64,000 nucleotides of DNA from NCBI GenBank assembly GCA_905221605.1, contig CAJNDS010002237.1, forward strand, positions 396,001 through 460,000. The letters run 5' to 3'. The translations under genes and the position numbers were made by a program. The notes below the pieces were generated by a model. That model saw only the letters and a list, made by a program, of their open reading frames with translations. It had not been told where the DNA came from and did not search any database. The stretch comes from Symbiodinium natans. Lineage: Eukaryota > Sar > Dinophyceae > Suessiales > Symbiodiniaceae. Every line of letters begins with the position of its first letter. Within the stretch, counting starts at the first letter, position 1. Of this stretch, positions 31,912 to 44,058 are shown piece after piece.

Positions 31912-33780
31912 AGGATGCCGCAGCCAAGCGGCAGCGGCGGCTGGAGATGTTGGCCAAGGCAAAGCGCAAGACCTGAGCAAGACCTGAGCAAGACCTGAGC
32001 AAGACAGAAATGAGAGCAATCTGCAAAAAAAAAGCGGGGGGGGGTGCTTTCGGGGCTCTCTCTCTCTCTCTCTTTCTTCCATATGCCCTCTTCTCTCGAA
32101 TAATTAATGCGTAACTCTTTTGGAGGCTCAGCAGGCAAGAGCCCTGCAGCTGGCGAGGCAGCAGGAGATCCGCATCGGCGAGGCCGGGGCCTCGCCGAAA
32201 AAGAAGCAAAACGCCTGACTTTTGAGGCTCCAAAATTTCTCCAAAATTTCTCTCCAACTCTTCCCTTTCTTCCCTTTCTTATTCCTTTTCCGCCGGGGGG
32301 GGGGGGGGTTGGGAGTAAGGGGGCTGGGCTTCGTTTCTTTCCTGCAGGAGTGGAGCGAGCTGCTCAAGGTGCCCTCGAACAGGACGCCCGACACGCCCCT
32401 CGGAAAGCGAGAGAAGGAGTGCCTTAAGATTGCGAAAATATTTTTCGAGACCAGATCGCGTCTCTTAAGTTCCAGCGTGTTCCAGCGTGTTCCAGCGTGT
32501 TCCAGCTTCCAGCGCGCCGAGGATGTTGAACTTCTGGGAGGAAGTCAAGGCAGTTTCGACAGACTCCCCTTCGTTCCTCCGAGAGCGAGAGCCCAGAGAG
32601 AGAGAGAGAGAAGTAGAGACAGACAGCGAAACAGCGAGAGAGGCCCGGCTCCTGAAGCGCTTCGGCAGCCTCCACTCCGCCATCCAGAGCTCCGGCCCAG
32701 CACTCAGCACTCAGCACTCAGCTTTCGCATCCTCTCGTAAATATTGCGAAAAGCCACACCGCTCAATTCAACTTACATAGCTTGCACACTTCATACGCAT
32801 GCCCTCGCATTCTCGCTCGCTCTCTCTCCCTCTCTCTTGTCTCTCTTCGCTAGGCGAGTCCTCGGTGAGCTTCATTAAGTTCTGCGACCTCCTCCGGCCG
32901 CGGGAGCTCGATAAACAACACCAGAAACCAGTGACGGGAATGGAAAAAAAGAGAGAGAGGGAGAGGGAGAGCTGGGCCCCCCAAAAGCCCCGAAGAAGAA
33001 GAAGAAGAAGAAGAAGAAGAGGAAGAGAGAAAGCTCAAGAGATTCTCCCAGCCGGATGAAAGAAACCGAGTGGGCGCGTTGCAACGTGCAATATGCCGAT
33101 TTCAGAGATCATGGAAATCTGAGGGTGATCCACTTCCCTCTGAACCAGAGCACCTGCCGGCACCTCTTTAGCCAGGCGCCGACTTGCAGCTCTAGCACGT
33201 TCTAGTTCAAGGGTTCTGGGAGAGAACAGGTAGCAGCAAGGCACAAGCTATTACAAGCCGCAAGAAAATCTGATAAAACGCACCTGTGACAGAGATGGAA
33301 AGTATGTTAATTTTGTCTCTGTGCGACCCGCCTCGGCCGGGGCCTGCGCGGCGGCCGAGGTGCAGTTGTTTTCGAAAGGACACTCAGGCCGAGGTAGAGA
33401 CCAGGCTCACAGATGGAGCACCCCAGTCAATGAATGTTTCGACGTCAGGAACCCTAAACTGCCCGAGATGCTGCGATGTGTCACTCGCGTCCATGACAAG
33501 TCCAGCTTAATTTTAAGCGGACGCAGTACATGCAAGGATGGCGCCGGAAGGGTTAAGGAAGCAGGGGTTGGGGGCGGGGGCCGGGGAGGTTGGGGGCACC
33601 GGCCTGGCCGTGCTGGGGAGGGAGTTCGAGGCAGGGTACGTTTTGCGCTACCCAGATACCTATGGCCCGAGGCCTCGGCGAAATGTTCCATGCGTCCCCA
33701 GCCGAACGATTCAGCAACGCTTCCTATTCTTGAGTTTGTCTCCATCGACGAACAGTATTCGAGAGCTTCGCTGAGCTTAG
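31912..33780 (+). CDS. Candidate upstream exons of the 33.9-35.9 kb gene
   Basis: Short coding-like blocks separated by CT-, GA- or G-rich introns. They are: 31912-31960 (EDAAAKRQRRLEMLAKAK); 32130-32215 (ARALQLARQQEIRIGEAG); 32348-32424 (EWSELLKVPSNRTPDTPLG, after TCCTGCAG); 32518-32590 (RMLNFWEEVKAVSTDSPSF); 32630-32705 (EARLLKRFGSLHSAIQSSG); 32854-32910 (ESSVSFIKFCDLLRPREL); and 33722-33775 (EFVSIDEQYSRASLSL). The first exon's frame ends beside AAG/GCAAAG, a possible GC donor. Phases between these blocks were not resolved. The chain is helical, basic and acidic in turn; I recognise no family. Confidence 0.4.
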
Positions 33781-33956
33781 CAGACCCCTTTTCTGTTTTT
33801 TGTTGCGCTGAGAACTGGGAACCGTGCAGGTTTGTGCAGGACATCGGGAAATGCCCGTGGACTCCTTCAAAGCCCTTCTGATGGAGAGGAGCGCTCCTTT
33901 TTGGAGAGGTACCGGAACGAATGGAGTGGAAAAGTTGAGAGCAGCCACCAAGAGTG

Positions 33957-35879
33957 TCTTTCGAAAGGACCATCCAGTCCATGCGCTTTGTCATGGAGGG
34001 CTGGAACGGCAAGCAGGTCGCGCCAGAGCGCCAGCGCAGCCGTCGCGCTGAGCCTGTGCAACTGTCAAACCTTTTGTCAGGTTCGCCTGCAGTCCCACAT
34101 CCGCACCTTCATCAGGCATCACGGGAGGAGTATCTTGTTGATGTCATAGCGCGCTTTGCAGAGTGAGCGGCCTATCCTCTCGTCTCACTTTGCGCCCACG
34201 CCCTCTTTTGGTAAATCGCGGTGCTTCTCTTCTCTCTTCTCTCGACTTCTCTGAGGCGCCTGGCCGAGGTGGACGCCGGGCGCCGGGCCTTGGCCGTGGA
34301 CCGGCTCCAGCGGAAGCTCCAGGCAAGCGCACAGCTCGCACCAGAGCGAAGCTTCGGCATCGCGAAGCATGGGCCGAGCGAGGAATGAGGAGTGCGGGAA
34401 ACTTCCGTGGGAGGAGAGAGGGAATTCTGAGTGAATGCCGCGCTCGAGCCCGCGTTCTGGTACCCCAAACCGCATGGATCCCGCATTTTGGAACTGGAAT
34501 CCGCAGAGGCCAAAAGCATGCTGCACTGCTGCACGCAAATTTTGCGTGAGAGGGGTCGGGGTAATGCGGGGGACCTAGGACCACACACTTCGTGCGAATG
34601 AGCAGCGATTTTTGAATTGGCCGCTAAGTCGCGCGAAATCCCTGCCCGGTTGAATTCTTCCTGTTTCTTCCCGTGGTTCTTCTGTGTTCTCCCGTCTTGC
34701 TCTTTCAGGGCCCGTTCCTGCGAGACTTTTGGCGGCTGCTGCTGAAAAGGCTCGGGAGGCTCGGGCCAGTTGTCACGCTTGGTGAACCTTGCTGCACGGA
34801 GAGATTGAGTATCTACTTCTTAGGATCTATGTCTCGACGTCCTCTGTTGACACCCGCCTCACTTGCGGGCCTTCCATGATGCTTCCATGATGCTTCCATG
34901 CCTCTCGCAGTTCACGGTCCGAAGACCTCACGGTCACACAATCCTCGCTGCTCCGTGTGCTCGTGGACCCCGAGGTTCGGGCGCTGTGCTTTCTTTTGGT
35001 CAGAGAGAGGAGCAAAAAGAGTGAGAGAGAGAGGGGGATCGGGGAAGAGAAAACGGCCGAGTTCCGCTGCTGCTGCCCACTGCTTGTTGCCCGCACCCCT
35101 CCCCCCCATGTGCTGAGGCCACAATGGTCTTTCAGGCGGCGGTCTGAGAGAGAGAGAGAGAGAGAGAGAGAGCTCTGCTTTTTGTTCGGAAAAATGTATG
35201 GAGTTTTTTTGAAGCTTCTTATGAGAATAGCAGAGGACCACGAGGTGCTGTACATGCTCCGGCTCTTTGAGCGCATGATCACCTTCCGGAAGAGCCTCCA
35301 CCTGGCCGAGCCCGCGTTGCCCCTGCGCCCCTCGGCAGAAAGGGAGAGCAGATTCGGAGTGAGATTCGGGGTTTGGGGTAATTACTGGGGACTCCCAAAA
35401 CAAAAAGGGGGAAGAAAGAAGAAGGAGAAGAAGAGAAAGAGAGAGAGGAGAGAAGAGATTAGAGATCTCCTTCTCAAAGAAAGGCTACTACCTGACGGGC
35501 CTGGTGCTGGTCAGCGCGATGCAGAAGAAGGAGAAGCTGGCACTGATCTTCGAGGAGTGCCCACTCGCTCCCACCTTCTCTGGAGCTCTCCTGTTTCTCC
35601 TGTTCTTGTAGCAGTGTAGCTCGCTTCTCCTCTCCCAGTAGTGTTCCGTTTGTCCTCAATTCTTTTTCCTGTCCGCTTCTCCCCGTTTTCCTTTTCTCCC
35701 CTCTTCTCCTCTTCTTCTCTTTGTTTCTCCCTCTCTTAGCTCCTCGCCCAGGCCAGTTTTTTCTAAATGTTTTAACGTTTTGCTTGCTCTGACCCTCTCT
35801 CTGCAACAAGCGAGGCGTTTGACAGCGACTACGACGCCTGTCTGCTCTACAGCCAGGCGCACTTTCAACTCTTCTCCAG
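33957..35879 (+). CDS. Multi-exon gene with phase-consistent exons, unidentified helical protein
   Basis: Best-supported host locus. Exons: 33957-34016 (SFERTIQSMRFVMEGWNGKQ), 34116-34162 (ASREEYLVDVIARFA plus 2 bases), 34256-34322 (RLAEVDAGRRALAVDRLQ...), 34709 to about 34770 (GPFLRDFWRLLLKRLG), 34911-34998 (SEDLTVTQSSLLRVLVDPEV), 35236-35358 (DHEVLYMLRLFERMITFRKS...), 35465-35556 (ISFSKKGYYLTGLVLVSAMQ...), 35811-35879 (AFDSDYDACLLYSQAHFQ). The first three junctions keep phase exactly, including a split GAG codon across the 34163-34255 intron (GTGAGC donor). The 34323-34708 intron begins GC (CAG/GCAAGC) and ends AG. The 34770-34911 junction is ambiguous. The protein is rich in Leu/Arg/Glu helices with no motif I can name; it could be a HEAT-like or scaffold protein. 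The 5' and 3' ends are not resolved. Confidence 0.65.
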
Positions 35880-36063
35880 ACCCCTCTCTCCTGTTAAGTT
35901 TTATACACACGATGGCAGCGACCCTTTCTTTTTCTGAATCAGTCTCTTTTTTCAGAATTGGGGGGGGAGGTCCAGGAAATGTGCCACGTGATCTGCGTCC
36001 TGAAGGCACATGGGAGTCGGAGAGCGGACTGCTAACGAGTGTGATGTGTTTTTTTGGAGAGCT

Positions 36064-36112
36064 TTTGTGAGCGCTGAGCTGAGCTGGGCTGAGCTGAGCT
36101 GAGCTGCTGAGT
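36064..36112. repeat. GAGCT/GGGCT short tandem repeat
   Basis: Five-base words (GAGCT, with GGGCT variants) repeated about nine times. Noncoding. Confidence 0.85.
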
Positions 36113-36777
36113 GCGCAGCCTTGTCTCTCTGTTGTGGTTGTGAGAGCAAGCACTTCACATTGGCAGATGGAGTGTGATATTCGAAAGAGCGGCAGATTCG
36201 TGTCAGAAAAAAGGCGGCAGAAGTCTCAGATGTTGTCGGTGTGGCAGGTCATGGTGGAGGAGAGCACTCCGAGTGTGGGGGAACGCGGGGATGCTCCGTC
36301 CCGACCGTCCTCCCTCATTCGCAGCCGCAGCACACACACACACACACACACACACACGGCTGCGTCCTGGTTCACAATGTTTTGTGTCTACAGTACAGTA
36401 CGTATGATGCAGTTTAAAGTTTAATTCAATACATGCACTGACAGTACCTACTAATCGTAAACGCTTGCGCGCGCCTGCCGAGGCGGGCAAAAGAGGAAAG
36501 AGGGCCTCAAAGAAAAGGGGAGGGGGGTCCCAGGAAAGGGTCCCTAGGGGTGTTCCGCCTTCACGGCATCTGTTTGCAGCTTCCCCAAGCGATGGGGGGG
36601 GGGGGGGGTCTTCCACAGGGCCGGGGCGCGGGGGGCGGGGGGGGGGAGCCTCTTGGAGCCTTCCTCACTTCTCAACTCTCCTCGCTTTTTAACCCCGCTT
36701 GTCCTAACCGCGCTTTTGTGCTCCCATCGCTTGCACTCCTCTGTGTTCTCTCTCTCTCTCTCTCTGTGTTTGCACCG

Positions 36778-38660
<1,883 letters not shown>

Positions 38661-38859
38661 CCCTGTAACCAAGGGTTTCAACAGTGGACCTCATTTCTTT
38701 TGAGCAGGGGGCACAAGCCCAGGATGATGACTTGTGCCAACGAAGCTAGTCATCCTGGGGGATACCAGACCTGATCAGTCTGGCGTACCTGCAAATGGCA
38801 GACAGGACCCAATCTGCCGATACAAATTCCTCACCAGTTTGAAACATCAGAGGTATTCA

Positions 38860-38951
38860 GGAGCAAGATGTGCTTCAGTGACAGCAGGCCTAGCCTGTCT
38901 AAGCTGATGTGGCTCGCAGATCAGAGGTACCAGTATTGGCTGTCAGGAAGG
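38860..38951 (+). CDS. Candidate exon beside the GT repeat, unidentified
   Basis: Following GGTATTCAG, the frame reads SKMCFSDSRPSLSKLMWLAD then QRYQYWLSG, and stops at a GT donor (GAAG/GTTGCTTG) just before a GTGTGG repeat. An upstream block, 38757-38840 (SWGIPDLISLAYLQMADRT), may be another exon. No family recognised. Confidence 0.4.
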
Positions 38952-38961
38952 TTGCTTGAGT

Positions 38962-39187
38962 GTGTGTGTGTGGGTGTGGGTGTGGGTGTGGGTGTGGGTG
39001 TGGGTGTGGGTGTGGGTGTGGGTGTGGGTGTGTGTTGGTGGGTGTGTGTTGGTGGGTGTGTGTTGGTGGGTGTGTGATGGTGGGTGTGTGTTGGTGGGTG
39101 TGTGTTGGTGCGTGTGTGTTGGTGCGTGTGCGTGTGTGCCGTGTGTGTGCGCGCGTGTGTGTGTGTGTGTGTGTGTGCGCGTGTGTG
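38962..39187. repeat. (GTGTGG)n and related repeat
   Basis: Six-base GTGTGG units pass into a GTGTGTTGGTGG-type unit and then GT/GC alternation. It is a second purine-pyrimidine-alternating region close to the 1.9-kb one. Confidence 0.95.
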
Positions 39188-39210
39188 CTTAAGCATGAGT
39201 TGGACCTCTA

Positions 39211-39357
39211 ATGTCCTATACGTGCTACGGTTTTTCGCGTGTTGCCGTGAACGGCATCCTCCCCAACAATTTGAGCAAGCTGGAGTGTTCAACGCTTCTG
39301 ATGCCAGATGCAAAACCTCACGGGGTCCGAGTGTGTCGCGCAATGCCATCGGATTGA
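39211..39357 (+). CDS. Small candidate ORF, 48 residues
   Basis: ATG at 39211, stop at 39355-39357. The protein starts MSYTCYGFSRVAVNGILPNN and ends VRVCRAMPSD, with no low-complexity sequence. The minus strand is also open over much of it, so orientation is uncertain. No family recognised. Confidence 0.3.
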   Translation: MSYTCYGFSRVAVNGILPNNLSKLECSTLLMPDAKPHGVRVCRAMPSD

Positions 39358-39663
39358 AGAAGAAGAGATGAGGCGGAGAGAGAGAGAGAGACTAAGAGAC
39401 TTCGGACGAGAGAGAGAGAGAGAGAGAGCGAGAGAGACTAAGAGAGCTAAGACACCACGGTTAGTTACTTTGTAGCCTCCAACAATGGGAGGAGAGTGCG
39501 CGCGGCGTCTCCGATGAGAACTTCCAGGCTGAGCTGTCGCAGCAGGACCCTGGGGGCTGGCAAGTGTCAATAGCATGTTGTCAAGTGTCGGACATGTTTA
39601 TAGTATGAGTTGTGATAGATACGTATGTACGATATGTTATGATATGATATAACATGATAGATC

Positions 39664-39963
39664 ATGATCTGCGTTCGTGCCATTTCCAACCCGTCCACGG
39701 CGAACGAGCCACCCTTGGCCTTCGCCTGCCATCACTCCGGCATGCGGCAGGCGGCAGCAGTTTTGCTTGGAGAACGTAGTTCTTCTGTGGATTGGGGGGG
39801 TGGCCTTTCCGCTGGCGCGGGAGTTCTCGCGGGGCGCCGGAGACTCGTGCGGGTGTCGGGGCTCGCCCTACGGCCCACCATGCTCTCTGCCTTGATGTCA
39901 GTGTGGACGCATGCTGCATCATTGGGTGTCGGACGCAGGACGTGCGAGCTGCTTGAAGGGTAG
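39664..39963 (+). CDS. Candidate coding stretch, unidentified
   Basis: A 99-residue open frame (ISNPSTANEPPLAFACHHSG near the start, ending GVGRRTCELLEG). An overlapping minus frame is also open. No domain seen. Confidence 0.25.
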   Translation: MICVRAISNPSTANEPPLAFACHHSGMRQAAAVLLGERSSSVDWGGGLSAGAGVLAGRRRLVRVSGLALRPTMLSALMSVWTHAASLGVGRRTCELLEG

Positions 39964-40298
39964 CGTTGTACGATGTTTTCTGTCCAGTTTTGGCATTGCC
40001 CTCAGAAGTAGGCGCGGCTTGGTGCCTCCCTCACAAGTAGGAGGTGCATGCTTTGGAATTGCATGTGTTCCGCTGGTTTTTCAAGGCCATGCAGGCACGC
40101 TTCTCTGATCTCTGATTCAGCCATATCGGGCTAGGACACTCGGACGGGCGGGGGAGGGAGGGGGGCCTTCATGGCAGGAAAAGGGCAGGTTCGTCCGGGA
40201 GCCCAATTGTCCATGAAGCGGGATGTGCCATCCAGAGAGATCAAAGAAAAGCCTCTCAAGAGCCCGGAGACGGCCCAGCCAAACGCGACCTACTTGAA

Positions 40299-40838
40299 GT
40301 GTCCAAAGTGGAGGTGTGCAGGGAAAAGCCGCTAGCCAACGGCCACCTGGACCATTTTGGGGTCATGCCGCTGAAGTCGGCCACATGCCAAGCGGTCCAG
40401 TGTGCTGTGTGGGATTGTGTGGGTGACATGCCGAAAACGTTGGTGGGCGCAGTGTTTTCGGCACCTGCTGTTTCACGCCTTTCTTACTGTGGCTTAGCAT
40501 GTGCAAGTGTTTCGTGTGGGTCACGGCCTAAAAGGAAGTGTGAACACCGATGCAGCTTCTGCAAAAAACCGATGCGGCTGGACTTGGCCCGCACGATGAG
40601 AACGTCCACGTTACTAGTGTGTGCGAACGGAGCATCCTTAGGGTGTAGTGACTGTAGTGATGTAGTTTCTTCGGGTTTATGGCTCAGAGGGTTTAGGGCC
40701 TTGCATTTGCCGAGTTTTGCCATGTGTTGTATACCTTCATGCATTTGTCCTCGAGTCCTCGAGCGCAGACGACGGCCCGAGCTGCCGCAGCGGTGGATCT
40801 CGTGTACCACTGTACCACTTGAACATCTTCTTACATAA
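40299..40838 (+). CDS. Candidate Cys-rich ORF, 179 residues
   Basis: An open frame with several Cys pairs, including KRKCEHRCSFCKKPMRLD (near 40530-40580), which could bind zinc, and a second Cys cluster CCIPSCICPRV near the end. The first in-frame codon is an ATG alternative, so the start is uncertain. Not a family I recognise; it may be one exon of a larger gene. Confidence 0.35.
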   Translation: MSKVEVCREKPLANGHLDHFGVMPLKSATCQAVQCAVWDCVGDMPKTLVGAVFSAPAVSRLSYCGLACASVSCGSRPKRKCEHRCSFCKKPMRLDLARTMRTSTLLVCANGASLGCSDCSDVVSSGLWLRGFRALHLPSFAMCCIPSCICPRVLERRRRPELPQRWISCTTVPLEHLLT

Positions 40839-40879
40839 TTATGTGTTTATAGTCACTTTAGTCCCTTGACTTACCCGCT

Positions 40880-41314
40880 TTGTATCTTGCCGCCGCATAT
40901 CGCCGCATCGCACAGAGCCAGACTTGTGGGATGCGATGTGAAGCTTTGAAGCGCTGTGTGGGAGGTGCACGGTGGCTGCAAACCATGGGCAGTGACGATT
41001 TCTCGCTTTTTTGTTTCACGGCGCGGGTGAACAACCCGTTGATGCGTTGTTTGTTCAAAGTCTCTTCGCGGGAGGAAGGCCTCCGTTGGTACGAGAGCAT
41101 CCGCTGGCACCTGCAGCGAAGCGGAAGCGTTCAAGGCGACATCGTCCGAGCTCTCGGACTGTTTGCCGATTGTGTTCTGCCGTCAAGAGACCGCTTTCCG
41201 AAGCTTTTAAGGTCAGCTTGCCAGAGCTTTTTGCTGCATTGGATACACAGCCAGGGTTGCTGCTATTGCCAGGCGCGACGGGAAGTGGGAGTGGGGACAA
41301 GACCACACTTTTAA
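40880..41314 (+). CDS. ORF with PH-domain-like C-terminal half
   Basis: A 144-residue open frame. Residues 40-75 read FSLFCFTARVNNPLMRCLFK then VSSREEGLRWYESIRWHLQ. This fits the last strands and C-terminal helix of a pleckstrin-homology domain, with the conserved Trp in EEGLRWYESI. PH domains bind phosphoinositides or proteins at membranes. After RFPKLL the sequence AAG/GTCAGC is a good donor, so the exon may end at 41211 and the last 35 residues may be intron. An overlapping frame (41011-41445) contains a P-loop-like string but is less convincing. Assignment rests on pattern only. Confidence 0.45.
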   Translation: MYLAAAYRRIAQSQTCGMRCEALKRCVGGARWLQTMGSDDFSLFCFTARVNNPLMRCLFKVSSREEGLRWYESIRWHLQRSGSVQGDIVRALGLFADCVLPSRDRFPKLLRSACQSFLLHWIHSQGCCYCQARREVGVGTRPHF

Positions 41315-41512
41315 GAGCTCCGAGGCAGAGCCTGCAAGTCCCAAAAGAGCTGGTTACGCACCTTTCTGTTGAGGCCTGGTCCGCGCCCGCTGGGCTGCCC
41401 AGGCAACAGGGGGTCCGGGCCGACCCCCCCTGTCAAAAAAGGTGATCTTTACATGAGTCAGGGAGACAAGGGAGAACGCCAAGAAGAGTAGGAAAGGGGT
41501 AAGGAGATCTGA

Positions 41513-41650
41513 ATGGCCCCAGAGATACTTTCGATGAGAGAGTTCGAGCTCCCTCTTTCTTCGCTTGCTTGCGAGGCCGCTCCGGGCGAGGACCTGGAAG
41601 AGGCCGTGGCTGCCGCGGCCGCGGAGATGCGCCAGGAGAGCCATCCCCGC
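41513..41650 (+). CDS. Candidate first exon of the 42.7-43.5 kb gene
   Basis: ATG at 41513 (MAPEILSMREFELPLSSLAC, then GEDLEEAVAAAAAEM and a charged end). It has the look of an N-terminus: acidic and Ala-rich, no repeats. The donor is unclear; the sequence after CGCGCAG is GATTTT, which would be a GA-type donor. Continuity with the exons from 42691 on is inferred from proximity and orientation only. Confidence 0.4.
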
Positions 41651-41744
41651 GCAGATTTTAGTGATGGATATATAACTCCCCCCCTCTCTCTTTAAACAAA
41701 TGCGAATGAATACTGCATCCCACCAAGGAGAGATGGAGCTCAGC

Positions 41745-42060
41745 TCAGCTGAGTCTCAAAACTCTCCCAAGCATTTTCAGATCTTCCCTTTAGAAACTCA
41801 ATCACACACACACACACGACAAGTGTTGTACTCCTCTCTCTCTCAAAGAATAGAGACTTCTCAGCAATGATCGCTGCAGGCAGTTCGAGGCCGGGGTGGC
41901 AACTGCTGAATTGTGGGTCGGTTCGTATGAGTCAGAATGCGAGTGTAGAGGACGGTATTCAGCTGCACAACTCCGTACACGATTCAGAGAGAGATTGAGA
42001 GAGAGAGGAAAACCCGATAGGAGCGACGAACCCGAATGCAGAAAGCAGTCACCTACAACG
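41745..42060. other. Noncoding stretch, short CA and GA repeats
   Basis: Likely intron sequence: a (CA)n near 41804, CTCTCTCT near 41835 and GAGAGAGA near 41985-42005. No exon seen. Confidence 0.5.
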
Positions 42061-42071
42061 TAAATTTAACG

Positions 42072-42400
42072 CAATATAAACGAAACGTCGGTGCGCGGGC
42101 GGAAAAAGACGTTTCGCCACGGCCACGTGGAACGCCGCGGGGACGCGTGCCCTGTGGAGTTCCCAATTAGCTTGACGGATTCGGAACGCCGCGGAGCGCC
42201 ACGTGGAATGCCGCGGCGGCGTTCCCCCTTAGCTTGACGGTTTCGGAACGCCCCGGAATGCCCCCAAGGACACGCGTCCTGTGGAGTTCCCCCTTAGCTT
42301 GACGGATTCGGAAGGCCGCGGGTGCACGGCGTCCCGTGCAGTTCCCCCCTGCTTGACGCTTTCGGAACGCCGCGGGGACACAACTGCACGGGACCCCCTT
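42072..42400. repeat. GC-rich minisatellite, GGAACGCCGCGG family
   Basis: About five or six imperfect units of 55-70 bp with core words GGAACGCCGCGG, GTGGAGTTCCC and TTAGCTTGACGGATTCGGAA. It is preceded by an inverted repeat (arms CGAAACGTC and GACGTTTCG near 42079-42116). It probably lies in an intron. Confidence 0.8.
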
Positions 42401-42690
42401 AACAGCACGCGTGACGCCACTCGCGAACGCTTGCGGACGCTTTGCGAGCGCTTCGCGAACACAACGCATCGACGTTTGGTAACCTCCCAACCCCCAGACC
42501 CCCAACTTTAAAGCGGGAACCTGTCTGCGGAGCATTCGGGAAAGCTAAACGGAGTCACATGAAATGCACGAAGAAGAAATGGGTATTGGAAGAAGTTGCT
42601 CGGATCGGAGTCGGCGGAGAGAAGAGAAAGAGAAGAGGTTTTTTGGCGCGCGTAACTGCGTAGCTTGTGAGTTTGTGCGTGTGTGTGCAG

Positions 42691-43507
42691 AGGGACTTGT
42701 CTATGTACCCATCTTTTCGCTTCCCGTCCTTTGTGAGGCCCCACGAAGCGGCGTGCTGCTGTGGATTTGTCGAAGCTCAGGAGAGGCGGACGGGAAACAA
42801 ATTGACATGGGAGACAAACAAGAAAAGGCGTGAAACGCGTAAGGAGACAAGCTATAGCAGCTAGCAACGAGTCAGCACAAAAGAAATGCAAGAGGGGACA
42901 CACATGTTGTTTCCTTTCAGGTGCTCCTGAGGAGAACGAGGAGTCGGTGGACTGGCCGCTTGGCGGGAAGTGTCTTCAGAAAGTACGTGAGAGCAGGTGA
43001 CAGACTGGCAAGCGCCCCCTCTGTCAGGAGAGAGGGAGAGAGGGGGATTCCGTCAGACTTTCTAAGCCAAGCTTGCTTTCTCTCTCGTGATGGCAGCGCC
43101 TCGAATAGTTGCCCATGCATTTGTTGCGCACTTCTTCATGAAACAATAGCATGTAGTACCTCTTTTCGTTGCCGTGGCTAGAGCAGTTACATGCAGTCTT
43201 CAGCAGATTCACTGAGGCGAAGTTTGGATTCTGCAGGTGCGCCGCAGGGGCGCGCTTGAAGAGCTTGTGCGCAACTCTTTTCGACGTTAGACTAAATTAG
43301 ACACCTTGGGCACTTTAGGCACTTGTCCTCTTCGCACTCTCTCGTGTAGGACTCTGCTCGTCGAAGAGTGAGTCCTACATCTTCAAGACGGTCTTGACCT
43401 CCAGGCCAGCAGGAGATGGAGAAAAAAGTTTGTTTTTCCTTGTTCTCCGGTTCTGTTCAGGCACTTGGCTCACAAACCCGAAAGATGCCCTGCACTTTGT
43501 TCGCCTC
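42691..43507 (+). CDS. Multi-exon gene with phase-consistent exons, unidentified
   Basis: Exons: 42691 to about 42790 (SFRFPSFVRPHEAACCCGFV...), 42921-42982 (PEENEESVDWPLGGKCLQK), 43237-43285 (VRRRGALEELVRNSFR plus 1 base), 43350-43507 (LCSSKSESYIFKTVLTSRP..., ending WLTNPKDALHFVRL). The 42982/42983 donor is GTACGTGAG and the acceptor before 43237 is CTGCAG, phase 0. The 43285/43286 donor is GTTAG; its leftover C plus GA of the next exon restores an Arg codon. Phase agreement over two introns makes this locus credible. Possible continuation: a 13-base microexon at 43568-43580 with donor GTAAGTACC, and VQLTQNSEAPPF at 44059-44094. No family recognised. Confidence 0.6.
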
Positions 43508-44058
43508 GTATAACCGCTTCTCGCTACTCTCGCTGTCCTAAGCCTGTGAGCCTGTTTTTTCTGGCAGTCAGCTTCCACTCGTAAGTACCTTCTTTCCTTT
43601 GGACCTGCCCTCTTGGAGGTCCAGTCTGTGCCTTCTTGGAGAGTAGCTCTGCGTAGCTCTGGGTAGGACGGATAGGACGAACAACGGGACTCGATCTTCT
43701 TACCCAATCTGTGCGGCTTCTCATGAGATGAGATGCCGTGTTTGTCGCTTGTTGAGGATGTCGTTGTTGATGGTGCAAAAGGGCGCAAGGAATGCAGCGA
43801 AGTGGCGTACAGAGCCGTCTCGGAATCTCGCGTCGCGCTGCTGTGTGTGCTTCTTCTCCCTCTGAGAGAGGTTCGCCCGGTCCTTGCGGGAGCTCGGGCA
43901 CCAGCGCCTGGCCCGGGGGCCCAATTCATGAACGGAGAGAGAAAAACACAGCAAAATGCATAAACATGCATTTTTTGTGTGGTAGTGACTTCTCTCTGCT
44001 CTCCTCTCACTGCTCTTGCCTCGTACCTCTTCTCTTCTCTTTCTGTTTGGTTCGAGAG

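Noticed and set aside
41240-41310. P-loop-like string PGATGSGSGDKTTLL
   Set aside because: It lies in a different frame from the better-supported PH-like ORF, and the Walker A spacing is broken by extra residues before the Lys.
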